Below, in pieces: positions 7,542 to 15,477 of a DNA stretch of 64,000 nucleotides (positions are counted from its first letter, which is position 1; the number at the start of each line of letters is the position of its first letter). The notes under the pieces are model-generated. The model searched no databases. It had not been told where the DNA came from and saw only the letters and a program-made list of their open reading frames with translations. Position numbers and translations under genes: made by a program. Origin of the DNA: CAZICM01 sp964537685 (GTDB lineage Bacteria > Myxococcota_A > Polyangia > Polyangiales > Polyangiaceae); contig CAZICM010000023.1 of NCBI GenBank assembly GCA_964537685.1, forward strand, positions 1 to 64,000, given 5' to 3'.

Positions 7542-8939
7542 ATGAAACGCGCGTCTCAATACTGTCTTTATGCATTCTGCACCGGCATCTTCGTGCTTAC
7601 AGGCTGCAGTTCGGATTACGAAGAACCCCAAGAGCCCGCCGCCCCCGCATGGAGCAAAGCCTTGGGAAGCAGCGACAACTTCGGCGGCCCTCAAGCGGGA
7701 ACCGTTTCGGTCAGCCCGGCCGGCAATTTGATCATTACGGGAGCATTTAGCGGATCCATCGATTTGGGAGGAGGGCCGATCGAGGCGAGCGCTCAGCCTA
7801 ATTTCTTCGTTGCGAAATACAGCGCGGCGGGTGAACCGATTTGGAGCGCAAAGGGCGGCGGAGGCGACGACCAGCCGGCCAACGCGAGTATGGACACCGA
7901 TGGAAATGCTGTTATCGCGGGCAATTTCAATGGCAAGGTCGATTTAGGAAGCGGCGAGCTTTCCGGCGGAAGCAATTTGTTCGTCGCCCGTTTTGGCCCT
8001 GCGGGAGAGCCTTTATGGAGCAAATCTTATGGAATTGATCAAGAATCTGATTCGGTTGCGAGCTCGGCTTTAGGCAAGGATGGAAGCATTTATTTAACGG
8101 GGCGGGCGGGCGGCTCGCTGAATTTCGGCGGAGGCTCCTTGGCGCCTGGACAATGGCAGACGATGTTTATCAGCAAATTGGATTCATCCGCGAAATCGAT
8201 TTGGGCGCGGGCATTTTCGACGGTGAATTATATCGATAGCCGAAAGATTGCGGTCGATAACGCTGGCAACACCTTCGTAATGGGTCAGTTTTCGGGCGAA
8301 ATCGATTTAGGCGGCGGGCCTTTGGGCGATTTTAATAGCTGGGGCTATTTCATCGTTAAGTTTAACACTTCGGGCGAGTTTGCATGGAGCCGGGGATACG
8401 CGCCGCCCATGGGTGGACTGAACATGGTGGATATCGCAACCGATTCGGACGGCAATTTGATCGTAATGGGGCAGCTAAACGAGGAGGTCGATCTGGGAGG
8501 CGGAATTCTGACAGGAAAAGGCTACAGCGATTTATTTCTCCTGAAGCTGGGCGCCGATGGCGCTCACCGGTTTAGCAAGCGTTTTGCCGGCCCGATGGAC
8601 AATGGCTATATGCAGGCCATCGGCCTGGGCACCGACCAGAATAAAAATATTTTCGTGGGCGGCACATTTGAGGGTCCGGTGAATTTCGGCACGGGCACGC
8701 TTACAAACCAAGGCGGATCCGATATTTTTGTAGCCCAATTCGATGCAAATGGGACGGCAACCAAGAGCAGCCGCTTTGGAGGATCAGAATGGGAAAACTT
8801 GCGATCGATGGCCGTGGATCCCTGGGGCAATACCTTTTTATTCGGTACGTTTAACGGTACGATCGATTTTGGATCGGGCGAATTGAGCAGTGAGGGCAGC
8901 CCGAGAATGTTCCTGGCCCGGATTAAGGCGAACAATTAA
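7542..8939 (+). CDS. SBBP-type beta-propeller lipoprotein with seven repeats
   Basis: Predicted lipoprotein of 465 residues. The ATG at 7542 is preceded by GAGGA (7531-7535) and opens a signal peptide ending FVLTGC; the longer in-frame TTG at 7500 is unlikely. The mature part is seven repeats of about 60 residues, each with the pattern [F/L].G.[I/V]DLGGG.L followed by a hydrophobic strand such as FFVAKY, LFVARF or MFLARI. Examples are AFSGSIDLGGGPI, NFNGKVDLGSGEL and TFNGTIDFGSGEL. This repeat type (SBBP/propeller) is abundant in myxobacterial surface proteins of unknown function. A sigma-54 promoter candidate lies just upstream. It converges with the TPR lipoprotein gene with a 22-bp gap. 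Confidence 0.87.
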   Translation: MKRASQYCLYAFCTGIFVLTGCSSDYEEPQEPAAPAWSKALGSSDNFGGPQAGTVSVSPAGNLIITGAFSGSIDLGGGPIEASAQPNFFVAKYSAAGEPIWSAKGGGGDDQPANASMDTDGNAVIAGNFNGKVDLGSGELSGGSNLFVARFGPAGEPLWSKSYGIDQESDSVASSALGKDGSIYLTGRAGGSLNFGGGSLAPGQWQTMFISKLDSSAKSIWARAFSTVNYIDSRKIAVDNAGNTFVMGQFSGEIDLGGGPLGDFNSWGYFIVKFNTSGEFAWSRGYAPPMGGLNMVDIATDSDGNLIVMGQLNEEVDLGGGILTGKGYSDLFLLKLGADGAHRFSKRFAGPMDNGYMQAIGLGTDQNKNIFVGGTFEGPVNFGTGTLTNQGGSDIFVAQFDANGTATKSSRFGGSEWENLRSMAVDPWGNTFLFGTFNGTIDFGSGELSSEGSPRMFLARIKANN

Positions 8940-8961
8940 ATATTTGCTGGTCCGGCAGGCT

Positions 8962-10167
8962 TTATTTCCCCTTCATCCTCTCGAGCTCGCGCTTTATTTC
9001 GTCTTCCGTAAACGGCATTTTCGATAGAGCCGTTTTTTCATCGGACAAAGCCTGTTCAAGCTTTTGCTGAGCCTCTTTTGCGCGGTTTATCCACGCCGAG
9101 CTCTCGCCTGTGCGCTTGCCCATATTCACAACGGCCTCCATCGTCCGAAGCCCTTTCTCCAATAAAACGCGATAACGCAATCGCATTGCCGCCTCAAACA
9201 ATTGTTTTTGTTTAAGGGTTTGGGCATTGCTGGGCGGTTCAATTCCAACGAGATCTTGATGCAATCGTTCGTAGAGTTGCCCCATGCGAAAGCCTGCCAT
9301 CGCCGACCAATGGGAATCGTTGGCCCGCATGGTTTCGGTGTAGGCGTTTTGAGCCTCGAGAAGGCCCTGGCAGCGCTTTTCGAGCGCGCTGGTGAAATCG
9401 GGAGGGACAGGCTTGAAGAGGATGGCTTCGCTTTTCGTGCGCCGGACTTCGCCGAGCGCGAAATAAACGACGGCAAGCTCGTAGGGTAGGACGGCGGATT
9501 CACCTAAATGGCGCTCTTCGATGAGATCGCGGGCTTTCATGACGGCGCGCGAGGCTTCCTCGAAGCGGTTTTGCATGACGAGGGCAAGGGAGGCCATACC
9601 GCCGGCTTCGATGGACTCGAGGGCTGTCAGCCCGGGCATGGAAGCGATGGCGCTGGCCGTTTCCAGAAGCTCGGGCCAGCGCTCTAGATAGGCCATGCTG
9701 CGGGCCATGCGGATGCGGGCCAGCTTGGCGAGCGGGTGTTCAGGCCATTTGTTTAGAAAGGCTTGGTAGCGAAGAATGCCGCGCTCCCGTTCGCCCAATC
9801 CGTCGTGCGCGATGCCGCGGTTGAGCATGCTCGGGGGCGCGGTGATGCCATCCGGCGAGAAGCGAAGCACACGCTCGAAGATTTCGGCGGCCTGGGCGTA
9901 TTGCCCGTTCTGCAAATGAGTTCGTCCTTGTTCAAACAATTGAGCGAGCTCTTCTTCGGATAGCGGCGAGACGACGACTTCCGGGACTTCGATGGAGGCG
10001 TTGGCCGAGGCAGAAGGGCTTGGATCTTGGGGGCGGCCTTGCGCTGGCACACTGGAAGCCGCACAGGCCGGGCAGAGCAGAAAGAGCCAAAGCGCGAGGG
10101 CTGCGCGTTTTGCGAGCGCGGTGCAAAAACCAAAGGAAGGCGGTGATAAAAAGGCTAAGGCGCGCAT
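8962..10167 (-). CDS. TPR-containing lipoprotein
   Basis: Alpha-helical repeat protein of 401 residues from ATG 10167; a TTG at 10221 would add 18 residues and neither start has a strong Shine-Dalgarno. The signal region ends in WLFLLCPAC, a plausible lipobox. A linker follows, then TPR-like units from about residue 80: EEELAQLFEQGRTHLQNG, QYAQAAEIFERVLRFSP, then ERERGILRYQAFLNKWPEHP and RWPELLETASAIASM. The C-terminus is a charged helix rich in Lys and Glu. TPR proteins are scaffolds, and no enzymatic motif is present. It is divergent from the YdcH-like gene. Role unknown; envelope location is inferred from the signal. Confidence 0.75.
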   Translation of the reverse strand: MRALAFLSPPSFGFCTALAKRAALALWLFLLCPACAASSVPAQGRPQDPSPSASANASIEVPEVVVSPLSEEELAQLFEQGRTHLQNGQYAQAAEIFERVLRFSPDGITAPPSMLNRGIAHDGLGERERGILRYQAFLNKWPEHPLAKLARIRMARSMAYLERWPELLETASAIASMPGLTALESIEAGGMASLALVMQNRFEEASRAVMKARDLIEERHLGESAVLPYELAVVYFALGEVRRTKSEAILFKPVPPDFTSALEKRCQGLLEAQNAYTETMRANDSHWSAMAGFRMGQLYERLHQDLVGIEPPSNAQTLKQKQLFEAAMRLRYRVLLEKGLRTMEAVVNMGKRTGESSAWINRAKEAQQKLEQALSDEKTALSKMPFTEDEIKRELERMKGK

Positions 10168-10285
10168 GCCGCAGTGGAGTCTCCGTCCCAAAGGGTGGGG
10201 CGTGCGAGATGATTTCGCCAAAGCATTCTAGTATTTGCGATACCCTGAAACATCACGCGGCAGGCATCTGTTGAGGTGAAAATTC

Positions 10286-10513
10286 ATGAAGCACGGCGAC
10301 GTTTTTCCGCATGAGCCTTCCCAGCAACAATCGGTGGATGAGCGCATCCGCGAGATCGAAGCGCACCATCAGGCGCTGGACGATCGGCTGAGGGAGCTCC
10401 ATTCGCATGCCCACATGACGCCCGAAGAACAAGTCGAGGCGGCTCAAATTAAGAAGGCGAAGCTGAAGGCGAAAGACGAGCTTGCCGCTCTTCGGCGCTC
10501 GTCGCCGGCGTAG
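10286..10513 (+). CDS. Small YdcH/DUF465-like coiled-coil protein
   Basis: 75-residue, highly charged helical protein. It shows the DUF465 (YdcH) pattern: a helix with IREIEAHHQALDDRLREL, a short turn HAHMTPEE, and the C-terminal block LKxKDEL (KAKLKAKDELAALRR). GAGGTGA stands 8 bases before ATG 10286. The family is widespread and its role unknown; it probably forms a helical hairpin. It stands alone between two reverse-strand lipoprotein genes and is followed by a strong bidirectional hairpin at 10557-10586. Confidence 0.75.
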   Translation: MKHGDVFPHEPSQQQSVDERIREIEAHHQALDDRLRELHSHAHMTPEEQVEAAQIKKAKLKAKDELAALRRSSPA

Positions 10514-10556
10514 GCGCGGGATCTTTCTGTACTCGTTTGCTGTGCACAAAAAGCCG

Positions 10557-10586
10557 ATGCCCTAGCCATTCGAATGGCTAGGGCAT
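10557..10586. terminator. Bidirectional rho-independent terminator (perfect 15-bp inverted repeat)
   Basis: ATGCCCTAGCCATTC is followed immediately by its exact reverse complement, so the hairpin has a TCGA or UUCG-type tetraloop. On the reverse strand the stem extends with GCC/GGC and runs into CGGCTTTTTG, a good U-tract for the lipoprotein gene ending at 10613. On the forward strand it follows the YdcH-like gene. Confidence 0.85.
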
Positions 10587-10612
10587 GGCAATAAGGATTG
10601 AGACGCGGAGAG

Positions 10613-11155
10613 TTACTTGGCGGGGGCCGTGGGGGCCGCCTCTGCGGCATCTGTTCCGGCATCGGCCACATTCGGCAATTCTTCCGCGCCGCCGTATACG
10701 TCTTTGTTTAAATCGGTCATCGCATCGGTAAGGCGCTGCTTCTCTTCGGTTTTCAGGCCGCCGGGCGTGTTTTTCTCGATGGCCGCGGCCACGCCGAGCC
10801 AATGCCGCGCGTTGGTGCGGTACGCCTGTTTTGGATTCGCGACGACCGAACGTTCCGATGAAGTGCCGCCCACAAGCCGGCTCGATTGCGACAAGCGGTA
10901 ATCGGTCATCCCGCGGATGTACGCGTACTGGGCTTGCTCGCCCGGTGTGTACGAATCGATGTCGTGCTCGAGCACGCGCAGAAGCGCGAGCGCTTTTTCG
11001 TATTGGTTTTCCTCGTAGTCCTTTCGGGCTGTGTCGAGTGATGAACCTTCGTAGTGCCCGCGTGCCCTGTCCAAATCCTGCTTATACGTCGCGCAGGTGG
11101 CTGCACCGAAAACACACAGAACCATGGCTGGAATGAGATAGGAGAGGCGACGCAT
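10613..11155 (-). CDS. Small helical-repeat lipoprotein (family member 1)
   Basis: 180-residue predicted lipoprotein or secreted protein: MRRLSYLIPAMVLCVFGAATC is a signal with a possible lipobox. The mature part has a TPR-like helix pair, YEENQYEKALALLRVLEHD and PGEQAQYAYIRGMTDYRL, then RHWLGVAAAIEKNTPGGL. It ends in an Ala/Thr-rich tail. The order and motifs match the protein at 42835-43203 (HEGRYLEAAEDL, QAEYGLYRGLSLIKL, DVEKKNPGALKAEQK), so the two are paralogs. The start ATG 11155 shares its A with the stop of the upstream phosphoesterase gene (TAATG), which implies coupled translation. The ATG at 11194 seen in the same frame lies inside that gene and is less likely. Function unknown. 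Confidence 0.78.
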   Translation of the reverse strand: MRRLSYLIPAMVLCVFGAATCATYKQDLDRARGHYEGSSLDTARKDYEENQYEKALALLRVLEHDIDSYTPGEQAQYAYIRGMTDYRLSQSSRLVGGTSSERSVVANPKQAYRTNARHWLGVAAAIEKNTPGGLKTEEKQRLTDAMTDLNKDVYGGAEELPNVADAGTDAAEAAPTAPAK

Positions 11156-12678
11156 TATGGGCGCAGGGTATCGCCCAATTGTCGTGGGAAGCAAGACCGC
11201 TTTGCTTTGTTTCCGAGCGCTCTGCGTAAAAGCGCCAGAACAGAAACGCCAAAGGCCGCATAAAAGGCTTGGAATGCGCTGAACTGGGCCCGCCCGGCCG
11301 AAGCGCCGGGCAGCGTGCAGTCACACGAGGCCGAGGAAGAAGGTGCGCTTGCGAGGGCGGTTCCGCGCACAAGGCCCGCCTGCGTGTTTCCTTCGCCGCA
11401 TTGCCACGCTTCTTTGCCTTTGAAGGAGCAGCTTTCGAGGATGCCGCCGCCGGCCAAATGAACGGCGGTTGTGATCGATTCGCCGTCGACGAGAACGGAC
11501 ACGAAGTGGTGTACGGAGGCGAAGGCCAAAGTTTCGGGCTGCACGCTTTTTCTAGCGTAGAGCGGTGCGCCGGCGCCGCCGGAGACGATGTATTTCATGC
11601 CTTGGCCCGCACCGCGCTCGTAGGTGTGATCGTGCCCGGAGAGAATGAGATTGACTCCATGGCGGTCGAGCAAACCGAGCGCGCCCGTGGTGGAGATTTT
11701 TAAATTTCCGCCGTGTTTTCCGCTTGAAAATGGGCCGTGATGAAGCACGGCGATGCGGTGCACGAGCCCGGATTCGTCGTCGGCTTTTAAGAGCTCCTGC
11801 TCGAGCCAGCGCCGATCCTCGCCCGTCCAGGTATCCATCGCGTTGAGAAAAAAGAAGCGCGTGTTTGACCAGCGCACCGAGCCATACAGCGATGTGCGTT
11901 CTTCGCCGCTGACCGAAGACTGCGCGAAATAGCGCAGAAATAGCGGCGTATCCTTTGAATCAACGCCTTTTAGTTCGTGATTGCCAACGGACGCAAATAC
12001 GCAGCGATCGCGAAGGAGCGTCCGTTCAATTCCAAAAAATGTCTGCCACTCCGCTTCATTGCTGCCCGTGTGCACCATGTCGCCTGTGTGCACGAGAAAA
12101 TCGGAAGGCACGGCTTCTATCTCGCGGACAATCGCCGCGTGGGCGCTGTGGTCGGATCGGTTGTCGCCGTAGACGATAAAGCGAAAGGGCGCCGCCGGTG
12201 AATTGGAGGGAAGCGGCGCGGTTGTGAAGAGCCCCTCTTCGCTGGCCTTGTTTTCAGCGCCGCGGGCGCGGACGCGATAGCGATAGGTTGTCCCGGGCTT
12301 TAGATCGGTCGCGCGTATGGCATGAAAACGCTTTGGTTCGGGGCTTTCAAAGATTCTTGTTCCCAAATCCCGCGTTTCTATTTCGACCGCGGCCGCAAGC
12401 GGCTCGGATAGCTCGACCTTGACCGTTACGGCATCCGGCCCCAGCGCTTGTAAATAAGGGCCTTTCCGCCATTCAAAGGCAAACGCCTGCCCGCTGGCCG
12501 CCACAAACGCCAAAATGCCGATACCCAAATAGGCAAGCCTTCGCTTGAGCAGCGTAAGGAGCGTGAACCGCGCCGCCGCGCTGCGCGGTTGACCTCTTGA
12601 ATAAGTAGGGCGTAGGCTGTTTTTTAAGGGGTCTTGGGAATGCGTCCGCGCGGACAATCTGAACGGTGCTGAACTCAT
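11155..12678 (-). CDS. Secreted metallophosphoesterase (purple acid phosphatase-like) with MYXO-CTERM-like tail
   Basis: Exported hydrolase of about 507 residues. After a signal around LAYLGIGILAFVAASGQAFA comes a fibronectin-III-like domain (FEWRKGPYLQALG to GTTYRYRVRARG). The calcineurin-type catalytic domain follows with metal motifs GDNR, HTGDMVH, GNHE, the HH pair in VLHHGPF, and SGHDHTYER. This is the layout of purple acid phosphatases and phospholipase-D-type PhoD relatives. The C-terminus has CDC, a hydrophobic helix (FQAFYAAFGVSVLALL) and RRALGNKAKR, which resembles a MYXO-CTERM sorting signal. The start is uncertain: ATG 12678 (AAGG about 10 bases upstream) is preferred over 12738. 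It is translationally coupled to the small lipoprotein gene downstream. Substrate unknown. Confidence 0.85.
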   Translation of the reverse strand: MSSAPFRLSARTHSQDPLKNSLRPTYSRGQPRSAAARFTLLTLLKRRLAYLGIGILAFVAASGQAFAFEWRKGPYLQALGPDAVTVKVELSEPLAAAVEIETRDLGTRIFESPEPKRFHAIRATDLKPGTTYRYRVRARGAENKASEEGLFTTAPLPSNSPAAPFRFIVYGDNRSDHSAHAAIVREIEAVPSDFLVHTGDMVHTGSNEAEWQTFFGIERTLLRDRCVFASVGNHELKGVDSKDTPLFLRYFAQSSVSGEERTSLYGSVRWSNTRFFFLNAMDTWTGEDRRWLEQELLKADDESGLVHRIAVLHHGPFSSGKHGGNLKISTTGALGLLDRHGVNLILSGHDHTYERGAGQGMKYIVSGGAGAPLYARKSVQPETLAFASVHHFVSVLVDGESITTAVHLAGGGILESCSFKGKEAWQCGEGNTQAGLVRGTALASAPSSSASCDCTLPGASAGRAQFSAFQAFYAAFGVSVLALLRRALGNKAKRSCFPRQLGDTLRP

Positions 12679-12782
12679 CAGAAGAAACCTTGGGGGCCAG
12701 AAATAGCCAGGTATCAAAACCTCGCTATTCAATGTCATGATGCCTCAGCGAAAGCACTCGCATTAGACGGTCGGAGACTTCA

Positions 12783-14768
12783 ATGGCCGAGCAAGCGGCG
12801 CCTGAGCCGCAACAGAACGAATCAGACGTATTGGCGCTGCCCACCGAGCTGCCTTTGCCCAGGCCTTTTGGCAAATACACGCTTCTGCGCAAATTGAACG
12901 CGGGCGGTATGGCCGAGCTTTATCTCGCGCTCCACCGATCGGTCGCGGGCTTCGAGAAACTCATCGTCATCAAGACCATCCTGCCCTCGATGAACCACGA
13001 CAAAGCGTTCATCGACATGCTGCTTCACGAGGCTCGCCTCTCGGCCACGCTTTCGCACACGAATATTGTTCAGGTGTACGACGTGGGCCTAGCCGAAGGC
13101 CGTTATTTCATCGCGATGGAGCACATCCACGGGGAAGACATCCGCTCCATTATCCGCATGATGAAAAAGCGCAGCGTCGCGGAGTTTCCGATGGAACACG
13201 CGATTAGCATTATTCTGGGCGTGTGCTCTGGTCTCGCGTATGCCCACGAAAAGCGGGATTTGGACGGTGCTCTGCTGAATATTGTGCACCGGGATATTTC
13301 ACCCCAGAACATCGTGATCACCTTCACGGGCGATGTGAAAATCGTCGACTTCGGTATCGCCAAGAGCGTGAATCAGACGGGCGAAGACACGAAGGATGGG
13401 CAGCTTAAGGGGAAGGTTCCCTATATGTCGCCCGAGCAGGCGGCGAGCCAGGAAGTGGACTGGCGAAGCGATATTTTCGCTGCAGGCGTGATTCTGTTTG
13501 AGCTCACCACGGGAAAGCGGCTTTTTAAGGGCGCCAGCGAATACGAGACGCTCAAGCTGATCTGCGAGCGGGATTACCCGCTGCCGACGATGATAAAGCC
13601 TGGATATCCCAAGGCGCTGGAGCGCATTGTCATGAAGGCGCTCGCGAAGAAGCGCGAGGAGCGATACCAGAGCGCGCGCGATATGCAGTCCGATCTGGAG
13701 AAGTTTATACGCGATGAACGCATCGCTGTTTCCCAGGTCAGCCTGATGAGCTGGATGCAGATGCTGTTCGCGGACAAGCTCGCGCAGCAGAAAGAAGCGC
13801 TTCAGGACGTTAAGCAGCTCGCGGATATCATCGCTACCCAGCAAGGCCCGGGCTCGCAGGAGGGCACGCTTGTCACAGGGCTGGGAACGCAGAGCGGCGT
13901 AGGTTCTTCATCGACCATCACAGAGCAGCCCAAGCGCGGCTACACGGGGCTGCTGATTGCGCTGATGGTTGTGGTCGGCGCGGCGGCGGGCGGTTTTATT
14001 TATATGCGCAACCAGGCAGCGGCCCGCGACCGGGCGGCGCAGGAAGCGGCGAATCAAGTGAAGAGTGCGGCGCCGCCCGAAGCCCAGCAAGCCAAGGGTT
14101 TTCTCGAGATCAAAAGCAATCCCGAGGGGTGTGCGATTTGGATCAACGGCGATCTTCGCCAAGAACTCACGCCAACCAAAATCGAAGGTCTTCCGCTGGG
14201 CCGCGAGCTTGCTGTGAAGCTCACCAAAGAGGGCCTCGAGACCTACCGCGAATCGGTCACGCTGAGCGAAGGCGCTCCTTCCAAGGTGATCGACGCCGTG
14301 ATGAAGACCGGAAGCGTGACGGTGGTGCTCAAGGTCGATCCGCCTCCAACCATTTGGCTGGACAACAAGCCTTGGAAGGGCAGCCGCTCGAAACTGGAAG
14401 GGCTTTCGGCCGACGAAGAGCACAAAATTGTGCTCGCCGCGAACGGCTTTCAGGCGAAGACCATTACCTTCACCGCCAAGCAGGGCGAAACCAAGGTGAT
14501 CGAGGAGCGCTTGGAAAAGACCACGGGCGGGCCTGGACCTACAGCAGGCGGCGAAGAAAAAGCCACAGGCAAGGTCCGCGTCGGCTCGAAGGGTGGGTTC
14601 TGCGAGGTGACGATCAATGGCGCGCCCCATGGCTCGACCCCGACGGAAGCCGTTGTTCCCGCAGGTAATGTGCGGGTTTCCTGCAAGACATCTTCTGGAA
14701 AGACGCTTGCGCAGGCGGTGAAAGTAGGCGCGGGCGAGACAGCGCGTGTGTCGTTTCAGATCGAGTAG
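12783..14768 (+). CDS. Transmembrane Ser/Thr protein kinase with PEGA domains
   Basis: Eukaryote-like kinase of 661 residues. The kinase domain (about 29-300) has the glycine loop LNAGGMAEL, the beta-3 lysine in IVIKTI, HRDISPQN in the catalytic loop, VDFGIAKS and the APE-like YMSPEQA. The catalytic loop has SP where classical kinases have KP, a form frequent in myxobacterial kinases. A low-complexity linker leads to one transmembrane helix (GLLIALMVVVGAAAGGFIYM, about 388-408). Outside are PEGA-type domains: GFLEIKSNPEGCAIWINGD near 437, VDPPPTIWLDNKPW near 512, and FCEVTINGAPHGSTPT near 602. PEGA domains are thought to sense or bind the envelope. It stands alone, divergent from the phosphoesterase gene. 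Confidence 0.94.
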   Translation: MAEQAAPEPQQNESDVLALPTELPLPRPFGKYTLLRKLNAGGMAELYLALHRSVAGFEKLIVIKTILPSMNHDKAFIDMLLHEARLSATLSHTNIVQVYDVGLAEGRYFIAMEHIHGEDIRSIIRMMKKRSVAEFPMEHAISIILGVCSGLAYAHEKRDLDGALLNIVHRDISPQNIVITFTGDVKIVDFGIAKSVNQTGEDTKDGQLKGKVPYMSPEQAASQEVDWRSDIFAAGVILFELTTGKRLFKGASEYETLKLICERDYPLPTMIKPGYPKALERIVMKALAKKREERYQSARDMQSDLEKFIRDERIAVSQVSLMSWMQMLFADKLAQQKEALQDVKQLADIIATQQGPGSQEGTLVTGLGTQSGVGSSSTITEQPKRGYTGLLIALMVVVGAAAGGFIYMRNQAAARDRAAQEAANQVKSAAPPEAQQAKGFLEIKSNPEGCAIWINGDLRQELTPTKIEGLPLGRELAVKLTKEGLETYRESVTLSEGAPSKVIDAVMKTGSVTVVLKVDPPPTIWLDNKPWKGSRSKLEGLSADEEHKIVLAANGFQAKTITFTAKQGETKVIEERLEKTTGGPGPTAGGEEKATGKVRVGSKGGFCEVTINGAPHGSTPTEAVVPAGNVRVSCKTSSGKTLAQAVKVGAGETARVSFQIE

Positions 14769-14779
14769 CAATCGCTTGT

Positions 14780-15448
14780 TTAGCGGGGCTTTCGGCGATA
14801 GCGCATGCGGTAAATGGGAAGGCCGTCTCGGATGGCCTGGTGTTCGCGCGGGCTTCTGGCCTGATAGGGATTGGCCTCGAGCCGCGCCGAACCCTCCGTA
14901 TCGCCGGACGGCAGCAAAAGCTCGCAGGAAGACAGCTTTTGTTCGTACATCACGGCGCGTTCTTCGACATCTGTCTGCACGAACAACTCACCTTCATCCT
15001 TCAGCAAGCGAAGCGTATGGGCGAGCAGCGGATCGCTCATTACCAAGCGCTTTTCATGGCGCTTCTTCCACCATGGATCGGGAAAATGCAAAAAGACCGC
15101 GTTCACCGAAGCATCAGGCCCAAGCCTTGAAAGCGCCTCCCGCGCATCTTCGGCAAATACCCTCCCCCGTCCTCCCAATCCGCGCTTTTTCAAGCGTTCA
15201 TCAACCAAGGTCGCCCACTTGAGGCGAATCTCAAAACCCAGGATGTAAACATCCGAACGGGCTTCGCAGCGCTCGATCATAAAGCCGCCCCGCCCCGGCC
15301 CGATTTCAATCTCGATGGCCAAGCCTTCGCGGGGAACGTCCTGCAGACCGAAAAGAACATCCAGGCCAATCGGTTCTTCCCCCGGCACTTCAGGCAAACG
15401 GGGAGCGTGCGCATAAGGGTGCGTAGGGCGGGGAATAAAGCGTTGCAT
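14780..15448 (-). CDS. trmB: tRNA (guanine-N7-)-methyltransferase
   Basis: TrmB methylates N7 of G46 in tRNA variable loops using S-adenosylmethionine. The 222 residues show the SAM motif IEIEIGPGRGGFMIE, GFEIRLKWA, and the family signature FLHFPDPWWKKRHEKRRLV-like block (HFPDPWWKKRHEKR in this protein), then TDVEERA. The end PIYRMRYRRKPR is typical. I start at ATG 15448 (MQRFIPRP); the frame is open to 15586 but that part overlaps the divergent gene starting at 15478. Only 29 bases separate the two start codons, so at least one promoter lies inside the neighbouring coding sequence. It converges with the PEGA kinase gene with an 11-bp gap. Confidence 0.94.
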   Translation of the reverse strand: MQRFIPRPTHPYAHAPRLPEVPGEEPIGLDVLFGLQDVPREGLAIEIEIGPGRGGFMIERCEARSDVYILGFEIRLKWATLVDERLKKRGLGGRGRVFAEDAREALSRLGPDASVNAVFLHFPDPWWKKRHEKRLVMSDPLLAHTLRLLKDEGELFVQTDVEERAVMYEQKLSSCELLLPSGDTEGSARLEANPYQARSPREHQAIRDGLPIYRMRYRRKPR

Positions 15449-15477
15449 GACGTGGCCGCGCGGATTTCTACCCTCTT

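Noticed and set aside
13908..14771. 287-codon reverse open frame across the PEGA region of the kinase
   Set aside because: Antisense of a well-supported kinase gene; no ribosome site and no recognisable motifs.
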